A stretch of 33,511 nucleotides of DNA from Nemertoderma westbladi (GCA_032718475.1 JAUCBJ010003756.1:1-33511), one strand, 5' to 3'. Counted from the stretch's first letter, positions 1-9,063 are shown. Numbers and translations: made by a program. The notes: a model not told the origin generated them from the letters alone.

Positions 1-116
1 GGGGGAATCTGGTTTGCGAGGGATATTTGAATGGTGAGTATAACTATCCTTGAGAGTTAGTGTGACGTTATCTCACTATGGATGGGCTTTACCACTGTAC
101 TCGCATCTACTCTCTC

Positions 117-213
117 ATTGGCTGTCTAACTTTCCTCCCTCGAGTCCTGATTGGCTGCCTAACTCACCCTCGCACTCTGATTGGATAATCCATTCTAGCC
201 TCCCTCTATAATA
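117..213 (+). promoter_or_regulatory. CCAAT x3 plus TATA promoter of the zinc-finger ORF, copy 1
   Basis: Three inverted CCAAT boxes (ATTGG) sit at 117-121, 150-154 and 180-184, spaced 33 and 30 bp, each after a ctc or ctg context. A TATA-like TATAATA follows at 207-213. The ATG at 355 would lie about 115 bp past the expected start site, in an AT-rich leader. Regular spacing of NF-Y-type boxes ahead of a TATA box is typical of strong RNA polymerase II promoters. The first box lies inside the inverted repeat. Function is inferred, not shown. Confidence 0.55.
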
Positions 214-354
214 ACCCCCGTTCAACGCATTCCCAGTCATTCTCTAAGTTTTATATTAAAAAGTTTTATTTATTTTCATAAAAGTTTAATTTATTTAAAA
301 TTTTGTAAAATCATTTAGCTAAAATTCAATATTATCAATTGACATTGCTATATA

Positions 355-1407
355 ATGCATAGACATGAAAGTTGTTTGGTTTGTAATAAAGAAATGAGAC
401 AAGACAATTTATCTCGTCATATGGAAACACATGGAAAGGAAAAACTAATGGCTCCATTACCAAAAAAATTTAAAAAATCCGAAGATATTTTTAGTGAAGA
501 TGAAAAGAAAAAGAGAGATGAGCGTGATATATTAAATATAAAACAGACAATGGAAAGTAAATTTCATAAAGTTATGAATATTTTGAAAGGGATACAAAAA
601 CAGTTACCCCTAGAAAATGAGGAAAATTTGAGTGAGAAAGATGGAGAAGAAGAGGATGATGAGATGGAGAATGAAAATAGTGAGGGTCAGGATGAAGTTG
701 AAGAGAGTGAAGTTGAGAACGAAGAAAGTGAAGATCAGGATGATGATGAAGAAAGTGAAGGTCAAGAAGAGGGTGAAGATAGCGAAGGTCAGGAAGAGAA
801 TGAAGAAAGTGAAGAACAGGAAGAGGATGAAGAAAGTGAAGAACAGGAAGACGATGAAGAAAGTGAAGGCGGGGAAGAGGATGAAGAAAGTGAAGGTCAG
901 AAAGAGGGTGAAGAAAGTGAAGATCAGGAAAGTGGAGAAGACGATGAAAATGATGATAATGAGGAAATAAAGAGGCAATTACTTGGAAATAAGAATCAAT
1001 TGCGGAAAATTATTAAACATTTGAAGGAAAATGAAGAAAATAAAGAGGCGACATTGACCCAAGTCCTAGGAAGCAAAATTAAATTACAGAAATTTATTAA
1101 ACATTTAGAAGAGAATGATGAAAATAAAGAAGAGATATTGAGACAAATATTAGGAAACAAAAATCAAATGCGGAAATTTATTAAACAAATGGAAGAAAAT
1201 GAGGAAAATAGAGAAGAGATATTAAGACAGGTTCTGGGAAATAAAAGTAAATTACTGAAAATTAATGAACAATTGAATAAAATTAAGAAACAGTTGGGTA
1301 ATGAGGAAGATGAAAGTAAAGTAAATCAACCAGCTTTTACTAATTTTCGAAGACCTATGATAAAAAACTCTCGTTCAGTATATGCCCGCGCAGGACGACG
1401 CTATTGA
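355..1407 (+). CDS. C2H2-finger, acidic, coiled-coil protein of unknown function (copy 1)
   Basis: Uninterrupted 350-codon ORF; I do not recognise the family. At the N-terminus, C7-x2-C10-x11-H22-x3-H26 is a plausible single zinc finger. A Lys-rich stretch follows (about 30-70). Residues 86-205 are extremely acidic, built from imperfect repeats of the type EESEGQEE. From residue 209 there are four repeats of exactly 28 residues (LGN or LGS at 210, 238, 266 and 294), that is four heptads each, predicting a coiled coil. The C-terminus is basic (RRPM, then ARAGRRY). It is preceded by a CCAAT/TATA promoter and flanked by inverted repeats. A nucleic-acid-binding, oligomerising protein fits the layout but is inference. 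Opposite-strand and +1-frame ORFs here are shadows of the Glu-rich repeats. Confidence 0.7.
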   Translation: MHRHESCLVCNKEMRQDNLSRHMETHGKEKLMAPLPKKFKKSEDIFSEDEKKKRDERDILNIKQTMESKFHKVMNILKGIQKQLPLENEENLSEKDGEEEDDEMENENSEGQDEVEESEVENEESEDQDDDEESEGQEEGEDSEGQEENEESEEQEEDEESEEQEDDEESEGGEEDEESEGQKEGEESEDQESGEDDENDDNEEIKRQLLGNKNQLRKIIKHLKENEENKEATLTQVLGSKIKLQKFIKHLEENDENKEEILRQILGNKNQMRKFIKQMEENEENREEILRQVLGNKSKLLKINEQLNKIKKQLGNEEDESKVNQPAFTNFRRPMIKNSRSVYARAGRRY

Positions 1408-1434
1408 CATTAGTTTGTTTGAGTTCCTTTCATA

Positions 1435-1600
1435 ATAGTGTTAGGGCTATTTATCCAAAACAATTATATTAGTATTAGGACTATTTATCCATAACAATTA
1501 TAATAGTATTAGGACTATTTATCCATAATAATTATATTAGTATTATAAATGTATTTACCCCACAATATTTATTACTATTAGGTCTATTTATTCAAGAAAT
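1435..1600 (+). repeat. Short AT-rich tandem repeat after the ORF, copy 1
   Basis: About four imperfect units of roughly 32 bp with the core agtattaggactatttatcc, directly downstream of the zinc-finger ORF. The same run follows the second ORF at about 3827-3990. Nothing coding is seen between it and the tRNA-like relic. Confidence 0.6.
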
Positions 1601-1837
1601 TATATGTTTTTATAATATACTTTGGAAAATTGGTCGACTAAGTCATAATTTTTAAAACTTTAAATAAGGGTTGAGTTATTTTATAAAGTTAAGAAGAATG
1701 AACCAATAGAGGCAACCTGAAGTCTAATCTCTTGGCCTTTACTCACATTAACTCCCAAGGTTGCATACTATCACTATAGCTGGGAGAGTCAAAGCTAGTG
1801 GTCACTAGAGTCAGCCGAGTGCTAGGAAAAAGAATAA

Positions 1838-1905
1838 TGCTCTTCTAGGGTTCGAACTCACGACCTTCTAATTAGAAAACTAAGCAAATGGTCAGCTTGA
1901 AGACC
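1838..1905 (-). repeat. tRNA-like relic (copy 1)
   Basis: On the minus strand there is a B-box-like gttcgaaccc after gaaggtcgtga, a possible anticodon arm around ctaatta, and a potential acceptor pairing of tcttca with tagaaga. This resembles the head of a tRNA-derived SINE or a decayed tRNA, not a functional tRNA: the A box is poor and no coherent cloverleaf forms. The same relic lies at about 4230-4297 in copy 2. Confidence 0.35.
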
Positions 1906-1978
1906 TTAGACCCTTAATCTGAGGCATCGAGCAGCCAATGAGACAGCAGATGCGAGTACAGTGGTAAAGCCCATCCAT

Positions 1979-2297
1979 GGTGAGGCATAGTCTATGCCTC
2001 AGTGAGGCATAGTCTATGCCTCAGTGAGTCATATTCTATGCCTCAGTGCCTCAGTGAGGCATAGTCTATGCCTCAGTGAGGCCTAGTCTATGCCTCAGTG
2101 CCTCAGTAAGGCATAGTCTATGCCTCAGTGAGTCATAGTCTATGCCTCAATGCCTCAGTGAGGCATGGTCTATGCCTCAGTGAGGCATAGTCTATGCCTC
2201 AGTGAGTCATAGCTAGCTATGCCTCAGTGAGGCATAGTCTATGCCTCACTAGTGAGGCATAGTCTATGCCTCAGTGAGGCATAGTCTATGCCTCACT
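1979..2297. repeat. 22-bp palindromic satellite, short array
   Basis: About 14 units with the 19-bp core gaggcatagtctatgcctc followed by agt. The core is a 9-bp inverted repeat around a single T, so every monomer can fold back. Variants begin gagtcat, and some junctions carry an extra gcctcagt. The array starts where the element's right inverted repeat ends. Confidence 0.92.
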
Positions 2298-2392
2298 TCA
2301 ATATACGAGCACAAAAAAGTTTACAAGCACAGGTTCAAATCCAACTAAAGCTCTATATATTTTGCATTGAAGTGGAATACTTTAGATGCTGG
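2298..2392. other. Junction DNA between satellite and second unit
   Basis: About 95 bp of unique-looking AT-rich sequence closed by a small inverted repeat (acttcaat near 2294 and attgaagt near 2366). It contains ggttcaaatcc, which resembles a Pol III B box but has no partner A box. No gene is seen. Confidence 0.4.
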
Positions 2393-2508
2393 GGGGGAAT
2401 CTGGTTTGCGAGGGATATTTGAATGGTGAGTATAACTATCCTTGAGAGTTAGTGTGACGTTATCTCACTATGGATGGGCTTTACCACTGTACTCGCATCT
2501 ACTCTCTC

Positions 2509-2605
2509 ATTGGCTGTCTAACTTTCCTCCCTCGAGTCCTGATTGGCTGCCTAACTCACCCTCGCACTCTGATTGGATAATCCATTCTAGCCTCCCTCTA
2601 TAATA
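2509..2605 (+). promoter_or_regulatory. CCAAT x3 plus TATA promoter, copy 2
   Basis: Identical to copy 1: ATTGG boxes at 2509, 2542 and 2572 and TATAATA at 2599. Preservation of all four elements after duplication is expected from the near identity of the copies, so it is not independent evidence for function. Confidence 0.5.
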
Positions 2606-2746
2606 ACCCCCGTTCAACGCATTCCCAGTCATTCTCTAAGTTTTATATTAAAAAGTTTTATTTATTTTCATAAAAGTTTAATTTATTTAAAATTTTGTAA
2701 AATCATTTAGCTAAAATTCAATATTATCAATTGACATTGCTATATA

Positions 2747-3865
2747 ATGCATAGACATGAAAGTTGTTTGGTTTGTAATAAAGAAATGAGACAAGACAAT
2801 TTATCTCGTCATATGGAAACACATGGAAAGGAAAAACTAATGGCTCCATTACCAAAAAAATTTAAAAAATCCGAAGATATTTTTAGTGAAGATGAAAAGA
2901 AAAAGAGAGATGAGCGTGATATATTAAATATAAAACAGACAATGGAAAGTAAATTTCATAAAGTTATGAATATTTTGAAAGGGATACAAAAACAGTTACC
3001 CCTAGAAAATGAGGAAAATTTGAGTGAGAAAGATGGAGAAGAAGAGGATGATGAGATGGAGAATGAAAATAGTGAGGGTCAGGATGAAGTTGAAGAGAGT
3101 GAGGTTGAGAACGAAGAAAGTGAAGATCAGGATGATGATGAAGAAAGTGAAGGTCAAGAAGAGGGTGAAGATAGCGAAGGTCAGGAAGAGAATGAAGAAA
3201 GTGAAGAACAGGAAGAGGATGAAGAAAGTGAAGAACAGGAAGACGATGAAGAAAGTGAAGGCGGGGAAGAGGATGAAGAAAGTGAAGGTCAGAAAGAGGG
3301 TGAAGAAAGTGAAGATCAGGAAAGTGGAGAAGACGATGAAAATGATGATAATGAGGAAATAAAGAGGCAATTACTTGGAAATAAGAATCAATTGCGGAAA
3401 ATTATTAAACATTTGAAGGAAAATGAAGAAAATAAAGAGGCGACATTGACCCAAGTCCTAGGAAGCAAAATTAAATTACAGAAATTTATTAAACATTTAG
3501 AAGAGAATGATGAAAATAAAGAAGAGATATTGAGACAAATATTAGGAAACAAAAATCAAATGCGGAAATGTATTAAACAAATGGAAGAAAATGAGGAAAA
3601 TAGAGAAGAGATATTAAGACAGGTTCTGGGAAATAAAAGTAAATTACTGAAAATTAATGAACAATTGAATAAAATTAAGAAACAGTTGGGTAATGAGGAA
3701 GATGAAAGTAAAGTAAATCAACCAGCTTTTACTAATTTTCGAAGACCTATGATAAAAAAACTCTCGTTCAGTATATGCCCGCGCAGGACGACGCTATTGA
3801 CATTAGTTTGTTTGAGTTCCTTTCATAATAGTGTTAGGGCTATTTATCCAAAACAATTATATTAG
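2747..3865 (+). CDS. C2H2-finger, acidic, coiled-coil protein, frameshifted C-terminus (copy 2)
   Basis: 372-codon ORF, nearly identical to copy 1 for the first 336 residues: same C2H2 finger, acidic repeats and four 28-residue coiled-coil repeats. Phe275 is Cys here. An A run of seven rather than six at 3754-3760 shifts the frame, so the basic tail of copy 1 is replaced by an unrelated 36-residue tail read from downstream DNA. One of the two is probably a slippage mutant or a homopolymer sequencing error. Since the copy-1 tail is compact and basic, I take it as more likely ancestral, but this is a guess. Confidence 0.6.
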   Translation: MHRHESCLVCNKEMRQDNLSRHMETHGKEKLMAPLPKKFKKSEDIFSEDEKKKRDERDILNIKQTMESKFHKVMNILKGIQKQLPLENEENLSEKDGEEEDDEMENENSEGQDEVEESEVENEESEDQDDDEESEGQEEGEDSEGQEENEESEEQEEDEESEEQEDDEESEGGEEDEESEGQKEGEESEDQESGEDDENDDNEEIKRQLLGNKNQLRKIIKHLKENEENKEATLTQVLGSKIKLQKFIKHLEENDENKEEILRQILGNKNQMRKCIKQMEENEENREEILRQVLGNKSKLLKINEQLNKIKKQLGNEEDESKVNQPAFTNFRRPMIKKLSFSICPRRTTLLTLVCLSSFHNSVRAIYPKQLY

Positions 3866-4370
3866 TATTAGGACTATTTATCCATAACAATTATAATAGT
3901 ATTAGGACTATTTATCCATAATAATTATATTAGTATTATAAATGTATTTACCCCACAATATTTATTACTATTAGGTATATTTATTCAAGAAATTATATGT
4001 TTTTATAATATACTTTGGAAAATTGGTCGACTAAGTCATAATTTTTAAAACTTTAAATAAGGGTTGAGTTATTTTATAAAGTTAAGAAGAATGAACCAAT
4101 AGAGGCAACCTGAAGTCTAATCTCTTGGCCTTTACTCACATTAACTCCCAAGGTTGCATACTATCACTATAGCTGGGAGAGTCAAAGCTAGTGGTCACTA
4201 GAGTCAGCCGAGTGCTAGGAAAAAGAATAATGCTCTTCTAGGGTTCGAACTCACGACCTTCTAATTAGAAAACTAAGCAAATGGTCAGCTTGAAGACCTT
4301 AGACCCTTAATCTGAGGCATCGGGCAGCCAATGAGACAGCAGATGCGAGTACAGTGGTAAAGCCCATCCA

Positions 4371-5497
4371 TGGTGAGGCATAGTCTATGCCTCAGTGAGG
4401 CATAGTCTATGCCTCAGTGAGTCATATTCTATGCCTCAGTGAGGCATAGTCTATGCCTCAGTGAGGCCTAGTCTATGCCTCAGTGCCTCAGTAAGGCATA
4501 GTCTATGCCTCAGTGAGTCATAGTCTATGCCTCAATGCCTCAGTGAGGCATGGTCTATGCCTCAGTGAGGCATGGTCTATGCCTCAGTGAGGCATAGTCT
4601 ATGCCTCAGTGAGTCATAGTCTATGCCTCAGTGCCTCAGTGAGGCATAGTCTATGCCCCAGTGAGGCATAGTCTATGCCTCAGTGAGGCATAGTCTATGC
4701 CTCAGTGAGTCATAGTATATGCCTCAGTGAGGCATAGTCTATGCCTCAGTGAGGCATAGTCTATGCCTCAGTGAGTCATAGTCTATGCTTCAGTGCCTCA
4801 GTGAGGCATAGTCTATGCCTCAGTGAGGCCTAGTCTATGCCTCAGTGAGGCATAGTCTATGCCTCAGTGCCTCAGTGAGGCATAGTCTATGCCTCAGTGA
4901 GTCATAGTCTATGCCTCAGTGCCTCAGTGAGGCATAGTCTATGCCTCAGTAAGGTATAGTCTATGCCTCAGTGAGGCATAGTCTATGCCTCAGTGAGGCC
5001 TAGTCTATGCCTCAGTGCCTCAGTAAGGTATAGTCTATGCCTCAGTGAGGCATAGTCTATGCCTCAGTGAGTCATAGTCTATGCCTCAATGCCTCAGTGA
5101 GGCATAGTCTATGCCTCAGTGAGTCATAGTCTATGCCTCAGTGCCTCAGTGAGGCATAGTCTATGCCTCAGTGCCCCAGTGAGGCATAGTCTATGCCTCA
5201 GTGAGGCATAGTCTATGCCTCAGTGAGGCATAGTCTATGCCTCAGTGAGGCATAGTCTATGCCTCAGTGAGTCATAGTCTATGCCTCAGTGAGTCATAGT
5301 CTATGCCTCAGTGCCTCAGTGCGGCATAGTCTATGCCTCAGTGAGGCCTAGTCTATGCCTCAGTGAGGCATAGTCTATGCCTCACTGAGGCATAGACTAT
5401 GCCTCAGTGAGGCATAGTCTATGCCTCAGTGCCTCAATGAGGCATAGTCTATGCCTCAGTGAGTCATAGTCTATGCCTCGGTGAGGCATAGTCTGTG
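4371..5497. repeat. 22-bp palindromic satellite, long array
   Basis: About 50 units of the same 22-bp monomer as at 1979-2297, with variants gagtcat, gaggcct and gaggtat, and repeated insertion of a short gcctcagt piece suggesting unequal exchange. One unit near 5380-5400 is inverted at its centre (tagactat). The array degenerates at 5490-5497 (ctgtgtcaag). No ORF of interest. Confidence 0.93.
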
Positions 5498-5557
5498 TCA
5501 AGTCTTAAATGAGAGTCTTACAAATTCGAACGTCAACGAACAAATTCGAAGGTTACT

Positions 5558-5648
5558 GTTCCACCTTGGTGTAGTGGTTGCGTAGAATTCACATCTCTCG
5601 TATGTCATGCGTTCGACCCCTGCATGAACCAGGGCAGTTTTCGTTCGG
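5558..5648 (+). mobile_element. tRNA-derived SINE, 5' fragment
   Basis: Starts ttccaccttggtgtagtggt, with an A-box-like tggtgtagtgg and a B-box-like gcgttcgacccc, then cagggcagttttcgtt. The same order of blocks occurs in reverse at 9625-9725, so this is a diverged 5' fragment of the same SINE family. It ends where the similarity stops near 5648. The Pol III boxes are imperfect. Confidence 0.65.
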
Positions 5649-5727
5649 TCAGCAATAGGCCTAACGTTGCAAAATGCAGTATTATTGCCTAGTAACCAAT
5701 TCATGGCTACCGTATGGTTTTCACTTT

Positions 5728-6375
5728 GAGACATTTCGTCCTCTAGCGGCAGACTGGGGAACTTCATACTACTCTGTGACTCTGCAAAAGATATAGCCTA
5801 TGCCGTAGTAGATGCCGTTTGGGGGGTCAAAATTAAGTAATAATATATCTAAATAAGTCTCAAACATCTTGCCTCATGGCTCGCCCCTTAGAACCCTTAA
5901 GCAATATAACTTCATAGTTTTGCGGATTGTAAATAACAAAGCTAGAGAAGATGTTAATTTTTAAATAACACGCCCTCTAGCGATAGACAGGGGAACTTCA
6001 GCCTACTCTATGTCTCCGCAAAATATATAGCCTATGCCGTAGTAGATGCCGATTGGGGGGTCAAATTAAGTAATAATATATCTAAATAAGCCTCAAACAT
6101 CTTGCCTCATGGCTCGCCCCTTAGAACCCTTAAGCAATATAACTTCATAGTTTTGCGGATTGTAAATAACAAAGCTAGAGAAGATGTTAATTTTTAAATA
6201 ATACGCCCTCTAGCGGTAGACAGGGGAACTTCATACTACTCTATGGCTCCGCAAAAGATATGGCCTATGCCGTAGTAGATGCCTACCGAGTTTAAACCCA
6301 TTCGGAATGAAAATAGCAAAGTTAGAGAAGATGTTAATTTCAGATCATATGCCCTCTAGCGGCAGACTATGGAAC
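5728..6375. repeat. Tandem repeat of about 233 bp
   Basis: The block beginning ccctctagcg and containing tatgccgtagtagatgcc recurs with periods of 234 and 233 bp (shared anchor at 5797, 6031 and 6264). Two copies are full and nearly identical, and the third is shortened. Homopolymer G runs lie inside. No ORF is conserved between copies. Confidence 0.85.
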
Positions 6376-6379
6376 TGCA

Positions 6380-6682
6380 GACGGCTGGATATAGGTAAGA
6401 GTAATTAGTAATCAGAGCTGTCACGGGGTGGGGGGGTGGGGCGCTTGGATACAACTATTATTAATAAGCTGTTGCTTGGTTAAAGCTAATTGGGGGTCAA
6501 AGGTCAAAGGTCAACGATAAAGCTGTCTTGATATAGATAAGAGTAATTAGTTACCAGTAAGGGAGCTGTATACCCTATGGCTAAGTATAACGAGATGAAA
6601 GTCAATGAGGTCATATAGAAACCAATATATAAAACTAATTATTGGTAAATCTAAAATAAAGTACAATTAATTAATTTAAAAT
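6380..6682. other. Intergenic, no gene seen
   Basis: Contains a G-rich stretch near 6425-6440 and a short imperfect duplication around aagagtaattagt (6396 and 6538). Otherwise AT-rich with no supported feature. Confidence 0.4.
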
Positions 6683-6694
6683 TAAATATAAATA

Positions 6695-8996
6695 CTACTA
6701 GGATCGGCATGCTGCATTGCAGCTGCATTTTTAAGAATGCTGTGCCGGCTTGTCAACAAAATTGCACCGCCACAACTCCCTATCACCCATGACATTTGCT
6801 AGATCATCCGCATCTTTAAGGCCAGTGTCCTTTAAGATGCGTCTCAAGAAAGTCATGGGCTGTCCACCATGCTTATTCACTCCATGAGGCTGCCAAAGTA
6901 CAAGATTATGCACTGGCTGGCCCTCACGGCGAAAGCAATGTCCTGCAAAGCGGAGGCGATTTTGTTCTAGTGTCAAGCTTGGGGGAACCAATGAGACACC
7001 TCCAATGTTATATAGTGTCTGGTTGGAGATGTGTGCATTGTACTTGACACAATGTACCCGGCGTAGCATTCTTGTGAATGTGCCATCCAGAGATTTGGTG
7101 TCCTCAGCAGTTAGAGCCCAGCATGGACTCCCGTAGAGGAGTACTGGAACTACTGCTGCTCTTAATAATCGGACCTTAAGTTTCCGATTAATTCTAGGTG
7201 ACTTCCAAATCCTGGAAAGCCTATTCAAGGCTGCCCATGCCTTTCCCTTACGTATTCGAAGGTCCTCACCTGACTTCCGGATCCATGATCCCAGGTAACA
7301 GAAGTCGTCCACATGCTCAAGCATACCATCCTTTGAGCTTATGCTCATCCGATCAGAGACTTGCTGAGGACTTTCAAAGTTAACTGTCAGAATTTTGGTC
7401 TTTCTGGAGTTAATAAAAAGACCAACACTAGAAGCAGCATGTTCTAATGAGCTGAGGAGCCGCTGGGCTCCCTCTAATGATTCTGAGAGTACTCCTAAGT
7501 CATCAGCAAAGTCTAGATCAGTTAGGTACTTGGCAGGATTTCCTCGACTTCTGGAGCCAGTAGGTGGAGTTATCATCACCCCATCATCATTATGATGATC
7601 TAAGGACATGCGTAGAACATAGTCAACCACAATAATGAACAAGAATGGTGCAAGTGTGTCTCCTTGGAGGACGCCCCATAACACTTCAAATGGTTCTGTG
7701 TCACCGTCAACAGTAGACACAAATGTTGTCGAACCATCGTATACTGATCTGATTGCTGCAATAATTTCATCAGGAATCCCATATAATGAAAGTATGCTGA
7801 ACATACGTGAGCGAGAGACTGAATCAAAGGCCTTGAAGAAGTCAACAAAGATAACAGCCAGATGCCTGTCTTTCTTTTTTGATAACTCTTCAATTATCCT
7901 TCTAAGTGCCAAAATGGGCTCCATGGTCCCACGACCTTTACGGAACCCATTCTGATTTCCACGTAGCAGTCTCTCAATGGGATCCCTGATGCGATTTAAT
8001 AGAATTCTATTGTATAGTTTTGCAGCGATCGAGATCAATGAGATTCCCCGAAAAGAACCATAGAGTGTTAGGTTGCCCTTCTTGGGAACTGGCACCAACT
8101 TATTTGTTTTCATTTCTTGTGGGACTCTTGTTGTACGGTACATGTCTACTATGATGGGATAGATGAGCTTTAAACACTCAGGTATTTTAAAGACCTCAGG
8201 GGGAACACCATCTACTCCACTGGCACGATTGGTCTTAATGCTCTTTGCAGCAGCCTTCACTTCTGCAAAGGAGATATCGCCAATGGGAATATCTGGGAGT
8301 ACAGACTCAGACACTTTTACTTCTATAAAGTTATCAGGCAATACCCTGTCATTATTGAGGAGCTTTTCAAAGTGGGCTTTCCAACCATTGAGGCGATCGG
8401 CTGGTGATTCAGCCTTAACCTTGGTGGTTGGTTGGCTTTTCCGCCCAGTAAGCAGATTGATCGATTTCCATGCCTGGGATGATTGCCTGCTGTCGTCAGC
8501 ATCATTGATGGCATCAACCTGTTGGTTTATTAGCTCCTGTAGATTAACAGAGTACTGCCTGTTCAGGGACCTAGATGCAGCTTTAACTGCATTCTTGGCC
8601 GCTGTAGTCTGTTTGAGTCGGGACTCTTTCTGCGCCTTATGAAGGTCATTTCGGCACTTCTGAATTTTGTTGTCAGTCCAGGGGGCCCTTTTCCTGTTTC
8701 GAGGGTATACAGGAACTGTTTCTGCAGCTGCTAACTTAACTGCTTCTGTAAAGGCAGTATAGCCCTCACAGTGATCTGCCGCCTCAGAGGCAAGAGCCTC
8801 ATACCTGTTGCTCAGCTGTAGTGTGAAGCTGGATCTCACACTTGGCTGTTGCAACAGAGAGGACCAGTCATGCCGTGGCAAGGCAGATTTCGTTGTTCTG
8901 CTAGCACGCAGACTAAGTCTTACCTTGGCCACAATAAGGCGGTGATCACTGGAGAAGGGTCGAAGTGTAAATGCATTACAGTCTTGTTACGTTCAG
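6695..8996 (-). mobile_element. 5'-truncated LINE (RTE-like) insertion
   Basis: The block is bounded by a 12-bp direct repeat, taaatataaata, at 6683-6694 and 8997-9008, consistent with a target-site duplication, although the AT-rich motif makes chance possible. Inside is a minus-strand ORF with reverse transcriptase. The 5' side begins within the last part of an apurinic-type endonuclease, so most of the endonuclease is missing: the usual result of incomplete target-primed reverse transcription. The 3' UTR is only about 36 nt. Confidence 0.8.
6731..8932 (-). CDS. LINE reverse transcriptase, ORF2 fragment
   Basis: Open for 733 codons from the first ATG. The reading frame extends upstream to about 8983, where it encodes FSSDHRLIVAKV, the closing SDH motif of the EEP endonuclease. 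Reverse transcriptase follows: SGVDGVPPEVFK (238-249), FRGISLI (294-300), FVDFFKAFDSV with motif-A Asp364, VLQGDTLAPFLF (421-432), and the active-site FADD (475-478). The C-terminal part (LYGSPCW, LRRVHC, RFAGHCFR) is typical of RTE-related LINEs. No stops or frameshifts interrupt it, so insertion is recent, but without the endonuclease it cannot retrotranspose on its own. Clade assignment is from memory. Confidence 0.9.
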   Translation of the reverse strand: MAKVRLSLRASRTTKSALPRHDWSSLLQQPSVRSSFTLQLSNRYEALASEAADHCEGYTAFTEAVKLAAAETVPVYPRNRKRAPWTDNKIQKCRNDLHKAQKESRLKQTTAAKNAVKAASRSLNRQYSVNLQELINQQVDAINDADDSRQSSQAWKSINLLTGRKSQPTTKVKAESPADRLNGWKAHFEKLLNNDRVLPDNFIEVKVSESVLPDIPIGDISFAEVKAAAKSIKTNRASGVDGVPPEVFKIPECLKLIYPIIVDMYRTTRVPQEMKTNKLVPVPKKGNLTLYGSFRGISLISIAAKLYNRILLNRIRDPIERLLRGNQNGFRKGRGTMEPILALRRIIEELSKKKDRHLAVIFVDFFKAFDSVSRSRMFSILSLYGIPDEIIAAIRSVYDGSTTFVSTVDGDTEPFEVLWGVLQGDTLAPFLFIIVVDYVLRMSLDHHNDDGVMITPPTGSRSRGNPAKYLTDLDFADDLGVLSESLEGAQRLLSSLEHAASSVGLFINSRKTKILTVNFESPQQVSDRMSISSKDGMLEHVDDFCYLGSWIRKSGEDLRIRKGKAWAALNRLSRIWKSPRINRKLKVRLLRAAVVPVLLYGSPCWALTAEDTKSLDGTFTRMLRRVHCVKYNAHISNQTLYNIGGVSLVPPSLTLEQNRLRFAGHCFRREGQPVHNLVLWQPHGVNKHGGQPMTFLRRILKDTGLKDADDLANVMGDRELWRCNFVDKPAQHS

Positions 8997-9063
8997 TAAA
9001 TATAAATAAATAAGTATTAATGAATAAAAGAGCTGCGGTGTCACTTATGACACCCTCTTGAGC

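Larger units (their letters stand above)
73..1983. mobile_element. Inverted-repeat-bounded element, copy 1 (class unknown)
   Basis: A perfect 31-bp inverted repeat lies at 78-108 and 1948-1978. Imperfect extension gives about 50 bp at each end (73-124 and 1932-1983). The arms enclose a promoter, an intact ORF and a tRNA-like relic. The right arm runs directly into the 22-bp satellite. No clear target-site duplication is visible and no transposase is encoded, so it may be a non-autonomous element, a captured gene or another kind of duplicated unit. An equivalent copy spans 2465-4375. Confidence 0.5.
1..4370. repeat. 2392-bp direct tandem duplication (two copies of the zinc-finger/coiled-coil unit)
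   Basis: Positions 1 onward recur at 2393 onward with a constant offset of 2392 up to the start of the 22-bp satellite (1979 and 4371). I saw only about five differences in roughly 2 kb: near 711/3103, a T-to-G changing Phe275 to Cys, a run of six versus seven A at 1362/3754, one base near 1577, and one in the right arm near 1930. Both promoter and ORF are duplicated. The copies then diverge in satellite length (about 0.3 kb after copy 1, about 1.1 kb after copy 2). The window begins inside the unit, so further copies may lie to the left. A recent duplication or an assembly error would look the same here. Confidence 0.93.
2465..4375. mobile_element. Inverted-repeat-bounded element, copy 2
   Basis: Same structure as the first copy at an offset of 2392: perfect inverted repeats at 2470-2500 and 4340-4370, promoter, ORF, AT-rich repeat and tRNA-like relic. 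It runs directly into the long 22-bp satellite. Confidence 0.5.

Noticed and set aside
610-978. Phe/Leu-rich opposite-strand ORF and Lys-rich +1-frame ORF in the zinc-finger gene
   Set aside because: Shadows of the Glu-rich repeats, duplicated in copy 2 for the same reason.
355-1407. Viral origin of the zinc-finger/coiled-coil protein
   Set aside because: The compact promoter and basic tail suggested it, but there is no capsid, replication or other viral gene nearby, and acidic coiled-coil proteins are too generic to support it.
5558-5630. Functional tRNA gene
   Set aside because: Pol III boxes are present but no stable cloverleaf or clear anticodon arm forms, and the homologous copy at 9725 continues into a SINE body and tail.
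7198-8642. Several plus-strand ORFs inside the LINE
   Set aside because: Antisense shadows of the reverse transcriptase frame, which has complete catalytic motifs.
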